Positions 1 through 6,406 of a stretch of 6,728 nucleotides of DNA are shown piece by piece. The notes below the pieces were generated by a model. That model made no database searches. It saw nothing but the letters and a program-made list of their open reading frames with translations, and was not told the DNA's origin. Position numbers and translations under genes: made by a program. Position 1 is the stretch's first letter, and each line of letters begins with the position of its first letter. The DNA comes from Eubacteriales bacterium. GTDB lineage: Bacteria > Bacillota > Clostridia > Oscillospirales > CAG-382. The stretch lies in assembly GCA_028701715.1 (NCBI GenBank), contig JAQVQF010000128.1, positions 1 through 6,728 on the forward strand. Reading direction: 5' to 3'.

Positions 1-612
1 CAGCGAATCGGTGGCGTTTTGATCCCACCAGGGGGCTTCGAGATCAATGTATTCGGAAAATTCGCACAGATCGTGTAAATATCCTTCCTGAGCCAAAGCG
101 GCGCAGGCCGCCATAAAGGGCATGGCTACATCAAAGCTGTTAAGGTCTGTGGAAACGTCGTTTCTGAAAGTGGTTAAAACGTTTTCAACCGCAACGGCTT
201 TTATCTTTATACCGTAATTATCCTCAATCCATTTGTTTCTGTCATTGACGCCTTCGACGATTTTTGTATCGGTCGTTGAGTAAAGGGATTCGATTTCCTC
301 GGAAAAATATGTGTCCTGAATGGTATTGTTATAAACAAGCACGCGGAATTCGGTATAGGTGTTCCATTCGTCTTTAAATTCGGGAAGGTCATTCTTCACA
401 TATTTCCCGTTGCTGTCAACATAAGGGTTTTCGGTACTGTTATCCGACGTCGTGCCGGAGGATTGCTCCGCCGTTTCGTCCGAGGATGATTCCGCCGCGG
501 ATTTATCCTTCGAACCCGTTTCCGATTCATTGTCCGTTTCCTTGCCGCAGCCTACAAGCAGCGCCGACAGCATAAGAAGAGTGCAGAGCAATAAACATAA
601 GATTTTTTTCAC
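1..612 (-). CDS. Extracellular solute-binding lipoprotein, N-terminal part (cut by window edge)
   Basis: The frame is open from a GTG at 612 to the window edge (204 codons, no stop), so the C-terminal part is missing. Residues 1-22 form a lipoprotein signal peptide: two lysines, a hydrophobic stretch with LLLCTLLMLSALL, and the lipobox L-V-G-C with the lipidated Cys at 22. Residues 23-62 are a Ser/Thr/Asp/Glu/Lys-rich low-complexity linker typical of Gram-positive surface lipoproteins. The domain after about residue 85 (TEFRVLVYNN, later a DRNKWIEDNYGIKIK segment, DVAMPFMAACAALAQEG and YIDLEAPWWDQNA near 189-200) resembles clostridial family 1-type ABC solute-binding proteins, often annotated as sugar or peptide binders. 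The start is set by AGAGGTG at 625-619, six bases upstream; an in-frame GTG at 621 overlaps that site and is less likely. It should act outside the membrane, delivering a ligand to an ABC permease not in this window. The ligand cannot be inferred. The family call is by recognition; the lipoprotein call is firm. Confidence 0.82.
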   Translation of the reverse strand, partial: MKKILCLLLCTLLMLSALLVGCGKETDNESETGSKDKSAAESSSDETAEQSSGTTSDNSTENPYVDSNGKYVKNDLPEFKDEWNTYTEFRVLVYNNTIQDTYFSEEIESLYSTTDTKIVEGVNDRNKWIEDNYGIKIKAVAVENVLTTFRNDVSTDLNSFDVAMPFMAACAALAQEGYLHDLCEFSEYIDLEAPWWDQNATDSL

Positions 613-618
613 AATTAA

Positions 619-625
619 CACCTCT
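619..625 (-). promoter_or_regulatory. Ribosome binding site of the lipoprotein gene
   Basis: AGAGGTG on the minus strand lies 6 bases before the GTG at 612. It decides the start, because no ATG is available at the signal peptide and the next in-frame GTG (621) lies inside this site. Confidence 0.7.
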
Positions 626-642
626 GTTATAATTTTAAAAAT

Positions 643-671
643 ATTATACAGAAATATTATCCAAATGTCAA
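643..671 (-). promoter_or_regulatory. Consensus housekeeping promoter for the lipoprotein gene
   Basis: On the minus strand, TTGACA (671-666) is followed by a 17-base spacer and TATAAT (648-643), matching the sigma-70/sigma-A consensus at all 12 positions with optimal spacing. The expected start of transcription is near 636, giving a leader of about 24 bases before the GTG at 612. The flanks are AT-rich. I see no clear inverted repeat that would act as an operator within it. Assignment is by sequence only. Confidence 0.85.
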
Positions 672-730
672 TGAACTTTTGTGGTATTATTATATAAGGC
701 AGCTTAAACAAACGAATATTGTGAAAAAAC

Positions 731-758
731 TTGACTTTATACCATGCGTAAGTATAAT
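731..758 (+). promoter_or_regulatory. Sigma-A type promoter for the aminotransferase gene
   Basis: TTGACT (731-736, five of six consensus) is followed by a 16-base spacer and a perfect TATAAT (753-758). Transcription should begin near 765, leaving a short leader of about 22 bases before the ATG at 788. The -35 box lies about 60 bases from the -35 box of the oppositely directed lipoprotein promoter, so this 175-base intergenic region is a divergent promoter pair. No riboswitch, attenuator or obvious operator fits in so short a leader. Confidence 0.8.
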
Positions 759-770
759 CTTTATATGAAT

Positions 771-779
771 AAGGTGAGG
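771..779 (+). promoter_or_regulatory. Ribosome binding site of the aminotransferase gene
   Basis: AAGGTGAGG ends 8 bases before the ATG at 788. It supports that ATG as the start; no in-frame alternative lies between it and the promoter. Confidence 0.7.
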
Positions 780-787
780 TTATTAAT

Positions 788-1972
788 ATGGTAAATAAAA
801 AGTCATACGGCTTAGGGAGCCAGCGTTCGAGCATACGCGAGCTTTTTGAATACGGAAGACAAAGGATTGCGGTCGCCGGATACGACAGTGTGTGTGATTT
901 CTCGTTGGGAAATCCGTCGACACCAGCTCCGGAGCAGGTAAGAAAAGCTTTTTCGGATATACTTGAAAACGAACCGCCTGTCGCCGTACACGGCTACACC
1001 AGCGCACCCGGCTGCGACGAAATCAGGCGGGCGATAGCGTCGTCGCTGACAAACAAATTCAATATGGATATCCGACCGGAAAATCTGTATATCACCTGCG
1101 GCGCCGCCGCCGCCGTGACATCCGTGCTCGCCGCGCTTACGATCGACAATCAAAGCGAATTTATTGCTGTCGCGCCGTTCTTCCCCGAATACCGCTGCTT
1201 CGCGGAGGTCGCGGGCGGCTCATTAAAAGTCGTCCCCGCCGATGAAACCGATTTCCAAATAGACTTTGACGAGCTGGAAAAAGCAATAAACATAAATACT
1301 CAAGCCGTTTTGGTAAATTCCCCGAATAATCCCTCCGGAGCGGTATATTCCGCGGAAACCGTTAAGCGATTGGCTTCGCTTCTCGCGGCGAAAAGCGCCG
1401 AATACGGCAAACCCATATACATAGTCGCCGACGAGCCCTACCGTGAGCTTGTTTACGGAAAAGTAAGCGTGCCTTTTATACCCGAATATTACGGCAATAC
1501 CATAGTATGCTATTCCTACAGCAAAAAGCTCTCCCTGCCGGGAGAACGTGTCGGTTATGCGCTTGTGACAAATAAGGTTGAGGAATGGAAAAAGGTTTTC
1601 GACGCCGTCGCGGGCAGCGCCCGGATGTTCGGTTATGTCTGCGCTCCCTCGTTGATACAGAGGGTGATCGCACGCTGCGCGGATATTCAGCCCGATCTTA
1701 GGGTTTACGAAAGAAACCGCAATCTGCTCTATGCTTCATTGACCGAAATGGGATATTTCTGCGCCAAGCCCGACGGAGCTTTTTATCTTTTCGTTAAATC
1801 TCCGGCGGGTAACGGAAACGATTTTTCCGAAGCGGCAAAGAAAAAGGATGTGCTCATTGTCCCGGGTGCGCCGTTCGGCTGTCCCGACTTCGTGAGAATC
1901 GCCTACTGTGTGGACACGGAGGTCTGCGAAAGAGCCTTGCCGGTGTTCGGGGAAATAATAAATTCGAAATAA
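788..1972 (+). CDS. PLP-dependent class I/II aminotransferase, aspartate aminotransferase-like
   Basis: A complete 394-residue protein, normal length for fold-type I aminotransferases. Visible landmarks are an N-terminal FSLGNPSTPAP segment (39-48), GYTSAPG (69-75), the cofactor-binding NSPNNPSG (177-184, key Asn181), DEPY (215-218, Asp215 to the pyridine nitrogen and Tyr218 to the cofactor hydroxyl), the Schiff-base lysine in SYSK (Lys246), Arg254 in GERVGY binding the phosphate, and Arg370 in VRIAYC, the expected alpha-carboxylate clamp. The protein closely resembles a group of clostridial aminotransferases usually labelled aspartate aminotransferase, so the inferred reaction is amino-group exchange between an amino acid and a 2-oxoacid in the cytoplasm. 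The exact substrate is not fixed by these motifs. It is transcribed alone from its own promoter, away from the lipoprotein gene and towards the his genes. It is distinct from HisC, which is present nearby. An aspC or patA symbol would be a guess. Confidence 0.93.
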   Translation: MVNKKSYGLGSQRSSIRELFEYGRQRIAVAGYDSVCDFSLGNPSTPAPEQVRKAFSDILENEPPVAVHGYTSAPGCDEIRRAIASSLTNKFNMDIRPENLYITCGAAAAVTSVLAALTIDNQSEFIAVAPFFPEYRCFAEVAGGSLKVVPADETDFQIDFDELEKAININTQAVLVNSPNNPSGAVYSAETVKRLASLLAAKSAEYGKPIYIVADEPYRELVYGKVSVPFIPEYYGNTIVCYSYSKKLSLPGERVGYALVTNKVEEWKKVFDAVAGSARMFGYVCAPSLIQRVIARCADIQPDLRVYERNRNLLYASLTEMGYFCAKPDGAFYLFVKSPAGNGNDFSEAAKKKDVLIVPGAPFGCPDFVRIAYCVDTEVCERALPVFGEIINSK

Positions 1973-1985
1973 ATCGCAAACGAAA

Positions 1986-2016
1986 ACGGATGAGGGAGCT
2001 TTTCTCCTTCATCCGT
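1986..2016. terminator. Bidirectional intrinsic terminator between convergent genes
   Basis: A 13-pair stem (1986-1998 with 2004-2016, arms ACGGATGAGGGAG and CTCCTTCATCCGT) closes a 5-base loop. It lies 13 bases after the aminotransferase stop and 4 bases after the hisIE stop. In the rightward transcript all 13 positions pair, one as G-U, and the hairpin is followed by AATTTTATT. In the leftward transcript the same position is an A-C mismatch, but the stem leads directly into a better U-tract (TTTTCGTTT). It therefore plausibly ends both messages. Confidence 0.85.
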
Positions 2017-2020
2017 AATT

Positions 2021-2656
2021 TTATTGCATTTTTTCCTGCTTGATCTTTTTGTCCACCACATGGCGGGAAGCAAGCTCTTTTCTTATTTCATCGACAGTTA
2101 TTCCCGACTCGACCATCAGCACCATGACATGATAGCAAAGATCCGCTATTTCATAAATCTCCTCCTCACGGCTGTTCTTTGTGCCTATGATGACCTCGGT
2201 GGCTTCCTCGCCTACTTTTTTGAGCATCTTGTCGATACCCTTGTCAAACAGATATGTGGTGTACGATCCTTCCTTGGGGTTTGCTTTTCTGTCCTTTATA
2301 AGCTCGTACAGATCGTCAAAGGTGAATCTTTCTTCTCCCGTTATATTGTTGAAAAAGCAGCTTTTCGCGCCCGTATGGCAGGCGGGGCCGTCGGGTATCA
2401 CGTCGATAAGCAGCGTATCCATATCGCAGTCGGCGGTTACCGCAACGATGTGCTGGTAATTCCCGGACGTTTCGCCCTTGAGCCACAGGCATTTCCTCGA
2501 CCTGCTGTAAAAGCAGGTCAGCTTTTTTTCAAGGCTTATTTCGTAGCTTTCTTTGTTCATATAAGCGAGCATAAGCACATCCCCGGTGACGCCGTCGCGG
2601 ATTATCGCGGGGATCAGACCTTCGCTGTTGCGCTTTAAGTTTTCCCAATTAATCAT
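2021..2656 (-). CDS. hisIE: HisIE: phosphoribosyl-AMP cyclohydrolase / phosphoribosyl-ATP pyrophosphatase
   Basis: A 211-residue bifunctional cytoplasmic enzyme for histidine steps 2 and 3: the C-terminal domain hydrolyses phosphoribosyl-ATP to phosphoribosyl-AMP and the N-terminal domain opens the adenine ring to give ProFAR. HisI domain (about 1-110): WLKGETSGN (58-66), the metal-binding DCDMD (Asp76, Asp78, Asp80) and the zinc cysteines Cys77, Cys93 and Cys100. HisE domain (about 127-205): the [10 protein letters not shown] start, [13 protein letters not shown] (146-158) with its acidic metal-site residues, and [13 protein letters not shown] (169-181). The start at 2656 is two bases after the hisF stop and gives the usual MINWENLK opening. 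A longer frame from 2710 would run inside hisF and adds no conserved residues. The Shine-Dalgarno site is weak, so translation probably depends on ribosomes finishing hisF. It is the last gene of the operon, with the terminator 4 bases beyond its stop. Confidence 0.97.
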   Translation of the reverse strand: MINWENLKRNSEGLIPAIIRDGVTGDVLMLAYMNKESYEISLEKKLTCFYSRSRKCLWLKGETSGNYQHIVAVTADCDMDTLLIDVIPDGPACHTGAKSCFFNNITGEERFTFDDLYELIKDRKANPKEGSYTTYLFDKGIDKMLKKVGEEATEVIIGTKNSREEEIYEIADLCYHVMVLMVESGITVDEIRKELASRHVVDKKIKQEKMQ

Positions 2657-2658
2657 AG

Positions 2659-3417
2659 TCAAATTCTCATTTCCGCTCCGTTTTGACGGAGATATTTTTT
2701 CAAATCGCATATGGAAAGCGTCCTGTAATGGAATATCGAGGCGGCAAGCCCCGCGTCCACACCGGGAACCGTGTTAAAAAGTGTCAAAAAGTCTTCCTTG
2801 CAGCCCGCGCCGCCGCTGGCGATTACCGGTACGGTTACCTTTTGCGAAATTGCCTCGAGCATTTCAAGGTCGAAGCCCGTACGCACTCCGTCGGCGTCCA
2901 TGCTGTTGACGACAATCTCGCCCGCTCCGCTTTCCTGCCCGCGGTACGCCCACCCGAGCGCGTCTATACCCGTGTTTTCCCTGCCGCCCTTGGCGAACAC
3001 CGTGAATTTTCCGTCAGCGCGTTTAACGTCCATTGAGAGGACCACGCACTGGCTGCCGTATTTACCGGCCGCTTCGCCTATCAGCGCGGGATTTCTGATC
3101 GCCCCGCTGTTGACGCTGACCTTGTCGGCACCGCATTTGAGAAGTCTGTCGAAATCCACGACCGCATTTACCCCGCCGCCGACCATCAGGGGTATGAACA
3201 CCTGCGACGCCGTGCGCTCGAGAACGTCGGTAAACAGCTTACGCCCCTCCGCCGACGCGGTTATATCGTAGAACACCAGCTCGTCAGCGCGCGAATCATT
3301 ATAAAATTTCGCCATAGCAACGGGGTCTTCCACATCCTGAATATTTGTAAAATTCACGCCCTTTACAACCCTGCCGTCCCTGACGTCAAGACATGGGATT
3401 ATACGTTTGGTTATCAT
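2659..3417 (-). CDS. hisF: HisF: imidazole glycerol phosphate synthase, cyclase subunit
   Basis: A 252-residue (beta/alpha)8-barrel. It forms a heterodimer with HisH, uses ammonia channelled from that glutaminase, and converts PRFAR into imidazole glycerol phosphate and AICAR, the latter returning to purine synthesis. The catalytic aspartates sit at the family's usual numbers, Asp11 ([14 protein letters not shown]) and Asp130 ([10 protein letters not shown]). Also visible are MVGGGV (78-83), [14 protein letters not shown] (144-157), SMDADG (172-177) and the phosphate-binding ASGGAG (200-205). The start is the ATG at 3417, which overlaps the hisA stop as ATGA and follows GGAGG at 3428-3424 by 6 bases. 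A 26-residue Arg-rich extension from 3495 is read inside hisA and is not family-like. The stop is 2 bases before hisIE. Confidence 0.97.
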   Translation of the reverse strand: MITKRIIPCLDVRDGRVVKGVNFTNIQDVEDPVAMAKFYNDSRADELVFYDITASAEGRKLFTDVLERTASQVFIPLMVGGGVNAVVDFDRLLKCGADKVSVNSGAIRNPALIGEAAGKYGSQCVVLSMDVKRADGKFTVFAKGGRENTGIDALGWAYRGQESGAGEIVVNSMDADGVRTGFDLEMLEAISQKVTVPVIASGGAGCKEDFLTLFNTVPGVDAGLAASIFHYRTLSICDLKKYLRQNGAEMRI

Positions 3418-4133
3418 TCGCCGCCTCCGAGCTTCAACGCTTCCTTCAAGTCGATTCTTCCGGCGTAAAGGGCTTTTCCGAGTATCGCGCCCCATATGCC
3501 CATTTCCCTGAGCGATTTTATTTCGTCAACTGACGTTATCCCGCCCGATGCTGTTATTTTCAGCTCGTTTATCATTGAAAGGGTACGGTAAACCTCAAGA
3601 TTAGTGCCTGATAACATGCCGTCCTTTGATATATCTGTGTATATCACGTGCCTTACGCCGATCGACGCAAGCCGCCCGCAGAAATCAACCCCGTTTTCCC
3701 CCGTGTCGGAAAGCCATCCGCGAGTGGCGACCGCGCCATTTTTGACGTCCACGCCGACCGCAAGGGCATCGCCGTATTTTTCCGCCATGTCACGGGCAAA
3801 AGCTATGTTTTCTGCGGCCGCGGTTCCGATAATGACGCGAACCGCCCCCGCTTCGAGATAAATGTTTATCCTCTCCTCTGTGCGTATGCCGCCGCCGACC
3901 TCCACATTCATACCGCTTTCGCGTATAATCCTGCTTATTATGTCGAGGTTTTCAAGGCTTCCCGTTTTCGCTCCGTCCAGGTCCACGACATGAAGCTCGC
4001 TTGCTCCCGCTTCGCGGAAAGCCCTGGCGACGTTCACCGGGTCCGACGAATATTCGGTCACCTTGCCGTAATCGCCCTTTTCGAGTCGTACCGCCTTATT
4101 TGCTATAATATCTATCCCCGGGATTATTTTCAT
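3414..4133 (-). CDS. hisA: HisA: ProFAR isomerase
   Basis: A 239-residue (beta/alpha)8-barrel that isomerises ProFAR to PRFAR (step 4), supplying the HisF/HisH complex encoded on either side. Visible landmarks are the KIIPGID start with catalytic Asp8, RLEKGDY (16-22), VVDLDGAK (49-56), EVGGGIRT (78-85), GVDVKNG with catalytic Asp129 (127-133), YTDISKDGMLSGTNLE (165-180) and the phosphate-binding ASGGI (195-199). The ATG at 4133 is chosen because it lies 1 base after the hisH stop, has GGGTGG (4144-4139) 5 bases upstream and gives the family start. A GTG at 4142 would add only Met-Val-Lys. The last codons, for Leu-Gly-Gly-Gly-Glu, double as the Shine-Dalgarno site of hisF, and the stop overlaps the hisF start. 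Confidence 0.97.
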   Translation of the reverse strand: MKIIPGIDIIANKAVRLEKGDYGKVTEYSSDPVNVARAFREAGASELHVVDLDGAKTGSLENLDIISRIIRESGMNVEVGGGIRTEERINIYLEAGAVRVIIGTAAAENIAFARDMAEKYGDALAVGVDVKNGAVATRGWLSDTGENGVDFCGRLASIGVRHVIYTDISKDGMLSGTNLEVYRTLSMINELKITASGGITSVDEIKSLREMGIWGAILGKALYAGRIDLKEALKLGGGE

Positions 4134-4134
4134 T

Positions 4135-4752
4135 TTAACCACCCATATTACAAAAAGCTTTCAGCATGGCAAGCCCCGTTATACCCGATTTTTCCGGGTG
4201 GAACTGCGTGCCGTATATATTATCCTTCTTTACCGCTCCGGTAACAGATACGCCGTATTCGGAAACCGCAAGCGTGTTTTCCGCACAGTCCTTGGCATAA
4301 AAGGAATGAACGTAATACACATAAGCGTCATCTTTGTTTGCAATTGCCGAAAAAAGCGCATCATCTTTAATAATGTCAAGCTTATTCCAGCCCATATGAG
4401 GTATTTTATACCCGGATATGTCATCCGATAACGGCGCGACTACGCCGGGTATCAGCCCAAGCCCGTCATGTTCGCCGAATTCACGGCTTTTTTCAAAAAG
4501 CAGCTGCATGCCGAGACATATTCCCAATAACGGCTTGCCTGACAGCGCAACCTCCCGAACGACCGTTACAAGCGACGCGGCTTTCAGCTTTTCCATCGCA
4601 CCGCCGAAAGCGCCCACGCCCGGAAGAATTACCCTGTCTGCGTCGAGTATCGTTTGCCTGTCGGAGGTTACAACGGCATGTTCGCCTATATATTCAAGGG
4701 AACAGGCAAGCGAAAAAAGATTGCCTACCCCGTAATCGATTATCGCTGTCAT
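4135..4752 (-). CDS. hisH: HisH: imidazole glycerol phosphate synthase, glutaminase subunit
   Basis: A 205-residue class I glutamine amidotransferase. It hydrolyses glutamine and passes ammonia through HisF for imidazole ring closure. The catalytic triad is intact: nucleophile Cys79 in GICLGMQLLF, and His185 and Glu187 in GTQFHPEKSG. The N-terminal IIDYGVGNL (4-12), the oxyanion-region PGVGAFGGAM (44-53), HMGWNKL (119-125) and YYVHSFY (146-152) are all family marks. The start at 4752 overlaps the hisB stop as ATGA and has a strong AAAGGAG (4763-4757) four bases upstream. A 31-residue Arg/Gly-rich extension from 4845 is hisB read in another frame. The stop lies 1 base before the hisA ATG. Confidence 0.97.
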   Translation of the reverse strand: MTAIIDYGVGNLFSLACSLEYIGEHAVVTSDRQTILDADRVILPGVGAFGGAMEKLKAASLVTVVREVALSGKPLLGICLGMQLLFEKSREFGEHDGLGLIPGVVAPLSDDISGYKIPHMGWNKLDIIKDDALFSAIANKDDAYVYYVHSFYAKDCAENTLAVSEYGVSVTGAVKKDNIYGTQFHPEKSGITGLAMLKAFCNMGG

Positions 4753-5342
4753 AATACTCCTTTCGTCGAGGGAATTTCCCCTGCCGCCGCCACGTCTATT
4801 GCGGCCGCCGTTTTCATCGTCCTTGCGAATGCTTTGAAAATACATTCAATCACATGATGTGTGTTTTTGCCGTATATTTTTTTTATATGAAGGGTTATTC
4901 CCGCTTCGCGGACAAACGCCGCGAAGAATTCCTCCACAAGCTCCGTGTCGAAAGCTCCTACTCTGCTCCCCGGCATCGTTACGTCAAAATTAAGATACGA
5001 CCGCCCGCTTATGTCCGTAGCACAGAGGACGAGCGATTCATCCATAGGAAGTATTATATTTCCGTAGCGTTTTATTCCCGCTTTATCGCCGAGCGCTTCC
5101 CTGAAGGCTTTTCCCATGGATATGCCTATATCCTCGCAGGAATGGTGAAAATCCACATAGGTGTCGCCCTTGCATTTTACTGTAAGATCGAAGCGCGAAT
5201 GTCCGGCAAGGAGGGTGAGCATATGGTCGAAAAAGCCGTTGCCCGTATCAATTTCGCATTTGCCGCTCCCGTCGAGATTAAGCCTCATGAATATATCCGT
5301 TTCGGCGGTTTTTCTTTGGATTTCAGAAATTCTCATATTCAT
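4749..5342 (-). CDS. hisB: HisB: imidazoleglycerol-phosphate dehydratase (monofunctional)
   Basis: A 197-residue, one-domain enzyme that dehydrates imidazole glycerol phosphate to imidazole acetol phosphate using a dinuclear manganese centre. Metal and active-site motifs are present: FFDHML (37-42), AGHSRFDL (46-53), DFHHSCEDIGI (64-74) with its HHxxE core, PMDESL (99-104), THHVIE (161-166, the second HHxxE) and the C-terminal AGEIPSTKGVL. There is no N-terminal HAD phosphatase domain as in E. coli HisB, so histidinol-phosphate phosphatase must be encoded elsewhere. The start at 5342 overlaps the hisC stop (ATGA) and has AAAGGA (5353-5348) 5 bases upstream. A second ATG at 5336 is possible but sits 11 bases from that site. 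Asn35 in TGNGFFDHML is commonly Ile, Val or Cys in relatives, a mild variation. Confidence 0.97.
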   Translation of the reverse strand: MNMRISEIQRKTAETDIFMRLNLDGSGKCEIDTGNGFFDHMLTLLAGHSRFDLTVKCKGDTYVDFHHSCEDIGISMGKAFREALGDKAGIKRYGNIILPMDESLVLCATDISGRSYLNFDVTMPGSRVGAFDTELVEEFFAAFVREAGITLHIKKIYGKNTHHVIECIFKAFARTMKTAAAIDVAAAGEIPSTKGVL

Positions 5343-6406
5343 ACCAATCCTTTCAAAATAACATCGACGCACCTTATCAACGTGTCCATCTGATCTTGCG
5401 TGCCGATTGTTATCCTTATGTGATCCTTTATTCTGTCGTCGGGCAGCAGGCGCACCAGTACACCCATATCCTTGAGCCTTGAGTAAAGCTCGCGCCCGGA
5501 TATTTTCTTATTTGCTGCCAGCAGGAAATTTCCCCTTGAATCGGTTACATCAAAGCCGCGCTTTATAAGAGCCTGCCTTGTCATAGCGCGCACCTTTATT
5601 ATTTCGTTTACGCATTCGGCGAAGTACCCCGTATCCCCGACCGCCGCGATACCCGCCGCCATGGTAAGGCGGTTGATATTATACGGATGGAAGGAATATC
5701 TTACGGTGTTAAGATCGGAAATAAGCTCTCTGTCGCCTATCGCGAAGCCGAGACGCCCACCCGCAAGGGAACGGGATTTGGAAAAGGTTCCGATAATCAG
5801 AAGATTCGGATATCTTTTTGTCAATCCGACGGCGCTTTCGCCTCCGAAATCGACATAGGCCTCATCCGCGACCACTACCCTGTTTTTATCGGAACCGACT
5901 ATCTTTTCTATCACATCCAACGGAAGCGAAAGCCCGGTCTGGGCGTTGGGATTGGCTATGAAAACCGTTTCCGGGATACCGATATAATCGTCGGCTTTTA
6001 TGGTTAAATCATCTTGTACGGGCAATATTGTGCGTTTTATCCCGTAAAGGTCGCAGTAAACCGGGTAAAACCCGTAGGTTATGTCGGCGAAGGCCGCTCC
6101 CCTGCCGCTGCCGCAGAAGGCGCGGAAGGCGAAGGCAAGCGCTTCGTCCGAGCCGTTGGTGCATATGACGTTTTCCTTTGACACGCCGTATCTTTGAGCG
6201 AGCGCTTCGCAAAGCTCGCCCGCGTCGGGATCGGGGTAGAGGTTAAGACGCAACGCTTCTTCCGAGCAAACGGCCTTTATCACCTCCTGGGAAGGCGGGA
6301 AGGGGGATTCATTGGTGTTTAATTTTATATATTTCCTGTCCTTTGGCTGTTCGCCCGGCACATAGGGCTTCAGCGCGGAAAGATCGGGAGTGAAATATAT
6401 GCTCAT
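5339..6406 (-). CDS. hisC: HisC: histidinol-phosphate aminotransferase
   Basis: A 355-residue fold-type I PLP enzyme that transfers the amino group of glutamate to imidazole acetol phosphate, giving histidinol phosphate. Visible marks are KLNTNESPFPPS (28-39), NLYPDPDAGELCEALA (55-70), the NGSDEAL phosphate-site turn (84-90), ANPNAQTG (151-158, cofactor Asn154), DEAYVDF (181-187, Asp181 and Tyr184), the Schiff-base Lys210 in TFSKSRSLAG, phosphate-binding Arg212 and Arg218, and IRITIG (330-335) with the carboxylate-binding Arg331. Position 156 is Gln (codon CAG at 5941-5939) where relatives usually have Pro in NPNxPTG. The start at 6406 overlaps the hisD stop as ATGA; GAAGGA at 6421-6416 lies 9 bases upstream. 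The context within a his operon makes HisC much likelier than another family Ib aminotransferase. Confidence 0.96.
   Translation of the reverse strand: MSIYFTPDLSALKPYVPGEQPKDRKYIKLNTNESPFPPSQEVIKAVCSEEALRLNLYPDPDAGELCEALAQRYGVSKENVICTNGSDEALAFAFRAFCGSGRGAAFADITYGFYPVYCDLYGIKRTILPVQDDLTIKADDYIGIPETVFIANPNAQTGLSLPLDVIEKIVGSDKNRVVVADEAYVDFGGESAVGLTKRYPNLLIIGTFSKSRSLAGGRLGFAIGDRELISDLNTVRYSFHPYNINRLTMAAGIAAVGDTGYFAECVNEIIKVRAMTRQALIKRGFDVTDSRGNFLLAANKKISGRELYSRLKDMGVLVRLLPDDRIKDHIRITIGTQDQMDTLIRCVDVILKGLV

Noticed and set aside
207..392. A 61-codon minus-strand frame inside the lipoprotein gene.
   Set aside because: It is out of frame with the open reading from 612, which has a signal peptide, lipobox and ribosome binding site.
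452..697. A Ser/Asp-rich 81-codon plus-strand frame running through the lipoprotein start and its promoter.
   Set aside because: The Ser-rich part mirrors the lipoprotein linker read antisense, and the remainder crosses the minus-strand promoter; nothing supports expression.
613..787. A possible riboswitch, T-box or small RNA in the intergenic region.
   Set aside because: The predicted leaders are only about 22-24 bases and contain no structured element. A his T-box, if present, would lie upstream of the operon beyond the right edge.
2024..2638. A 204-codon plus-strand open frame opposite hisIE.
   Set aside because: It is exactly antisense to a gene with intact catalytic motifs, has no recognisable domain, and continues only because of the codon bias of hisIE.
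3418..3495. A possible 26-residue N-terminal extension of HisF.
   Set aside because: It is read from hisA codons in another frame, is Arg-rich and unlike HisF. The ATG at 3417 has a strong ribosome binding site and gives the family start.
3648..4244. A 198-codon plus-strand open frame opposite hisA and the end of hisH.
   Set aside because: It spans two well-supported genes on the other strand, shows no family features and has no promoter or convincing ribosome binding site.
4753..4845. A possible 31-residue N-terminal extension of HisH.
   Set aside because: It lies within hisB codons in another frame, and the start at 4752 has AAAGGAG at proper spacing and the usual N-terminus.
4854..5393. 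A 179-codon plus-strand open frame opposite hisB.
   Set aside because: A codon-bias shadow of hisB; its composition (many Arg, His, Tyr, Phe) is not like a real protein.
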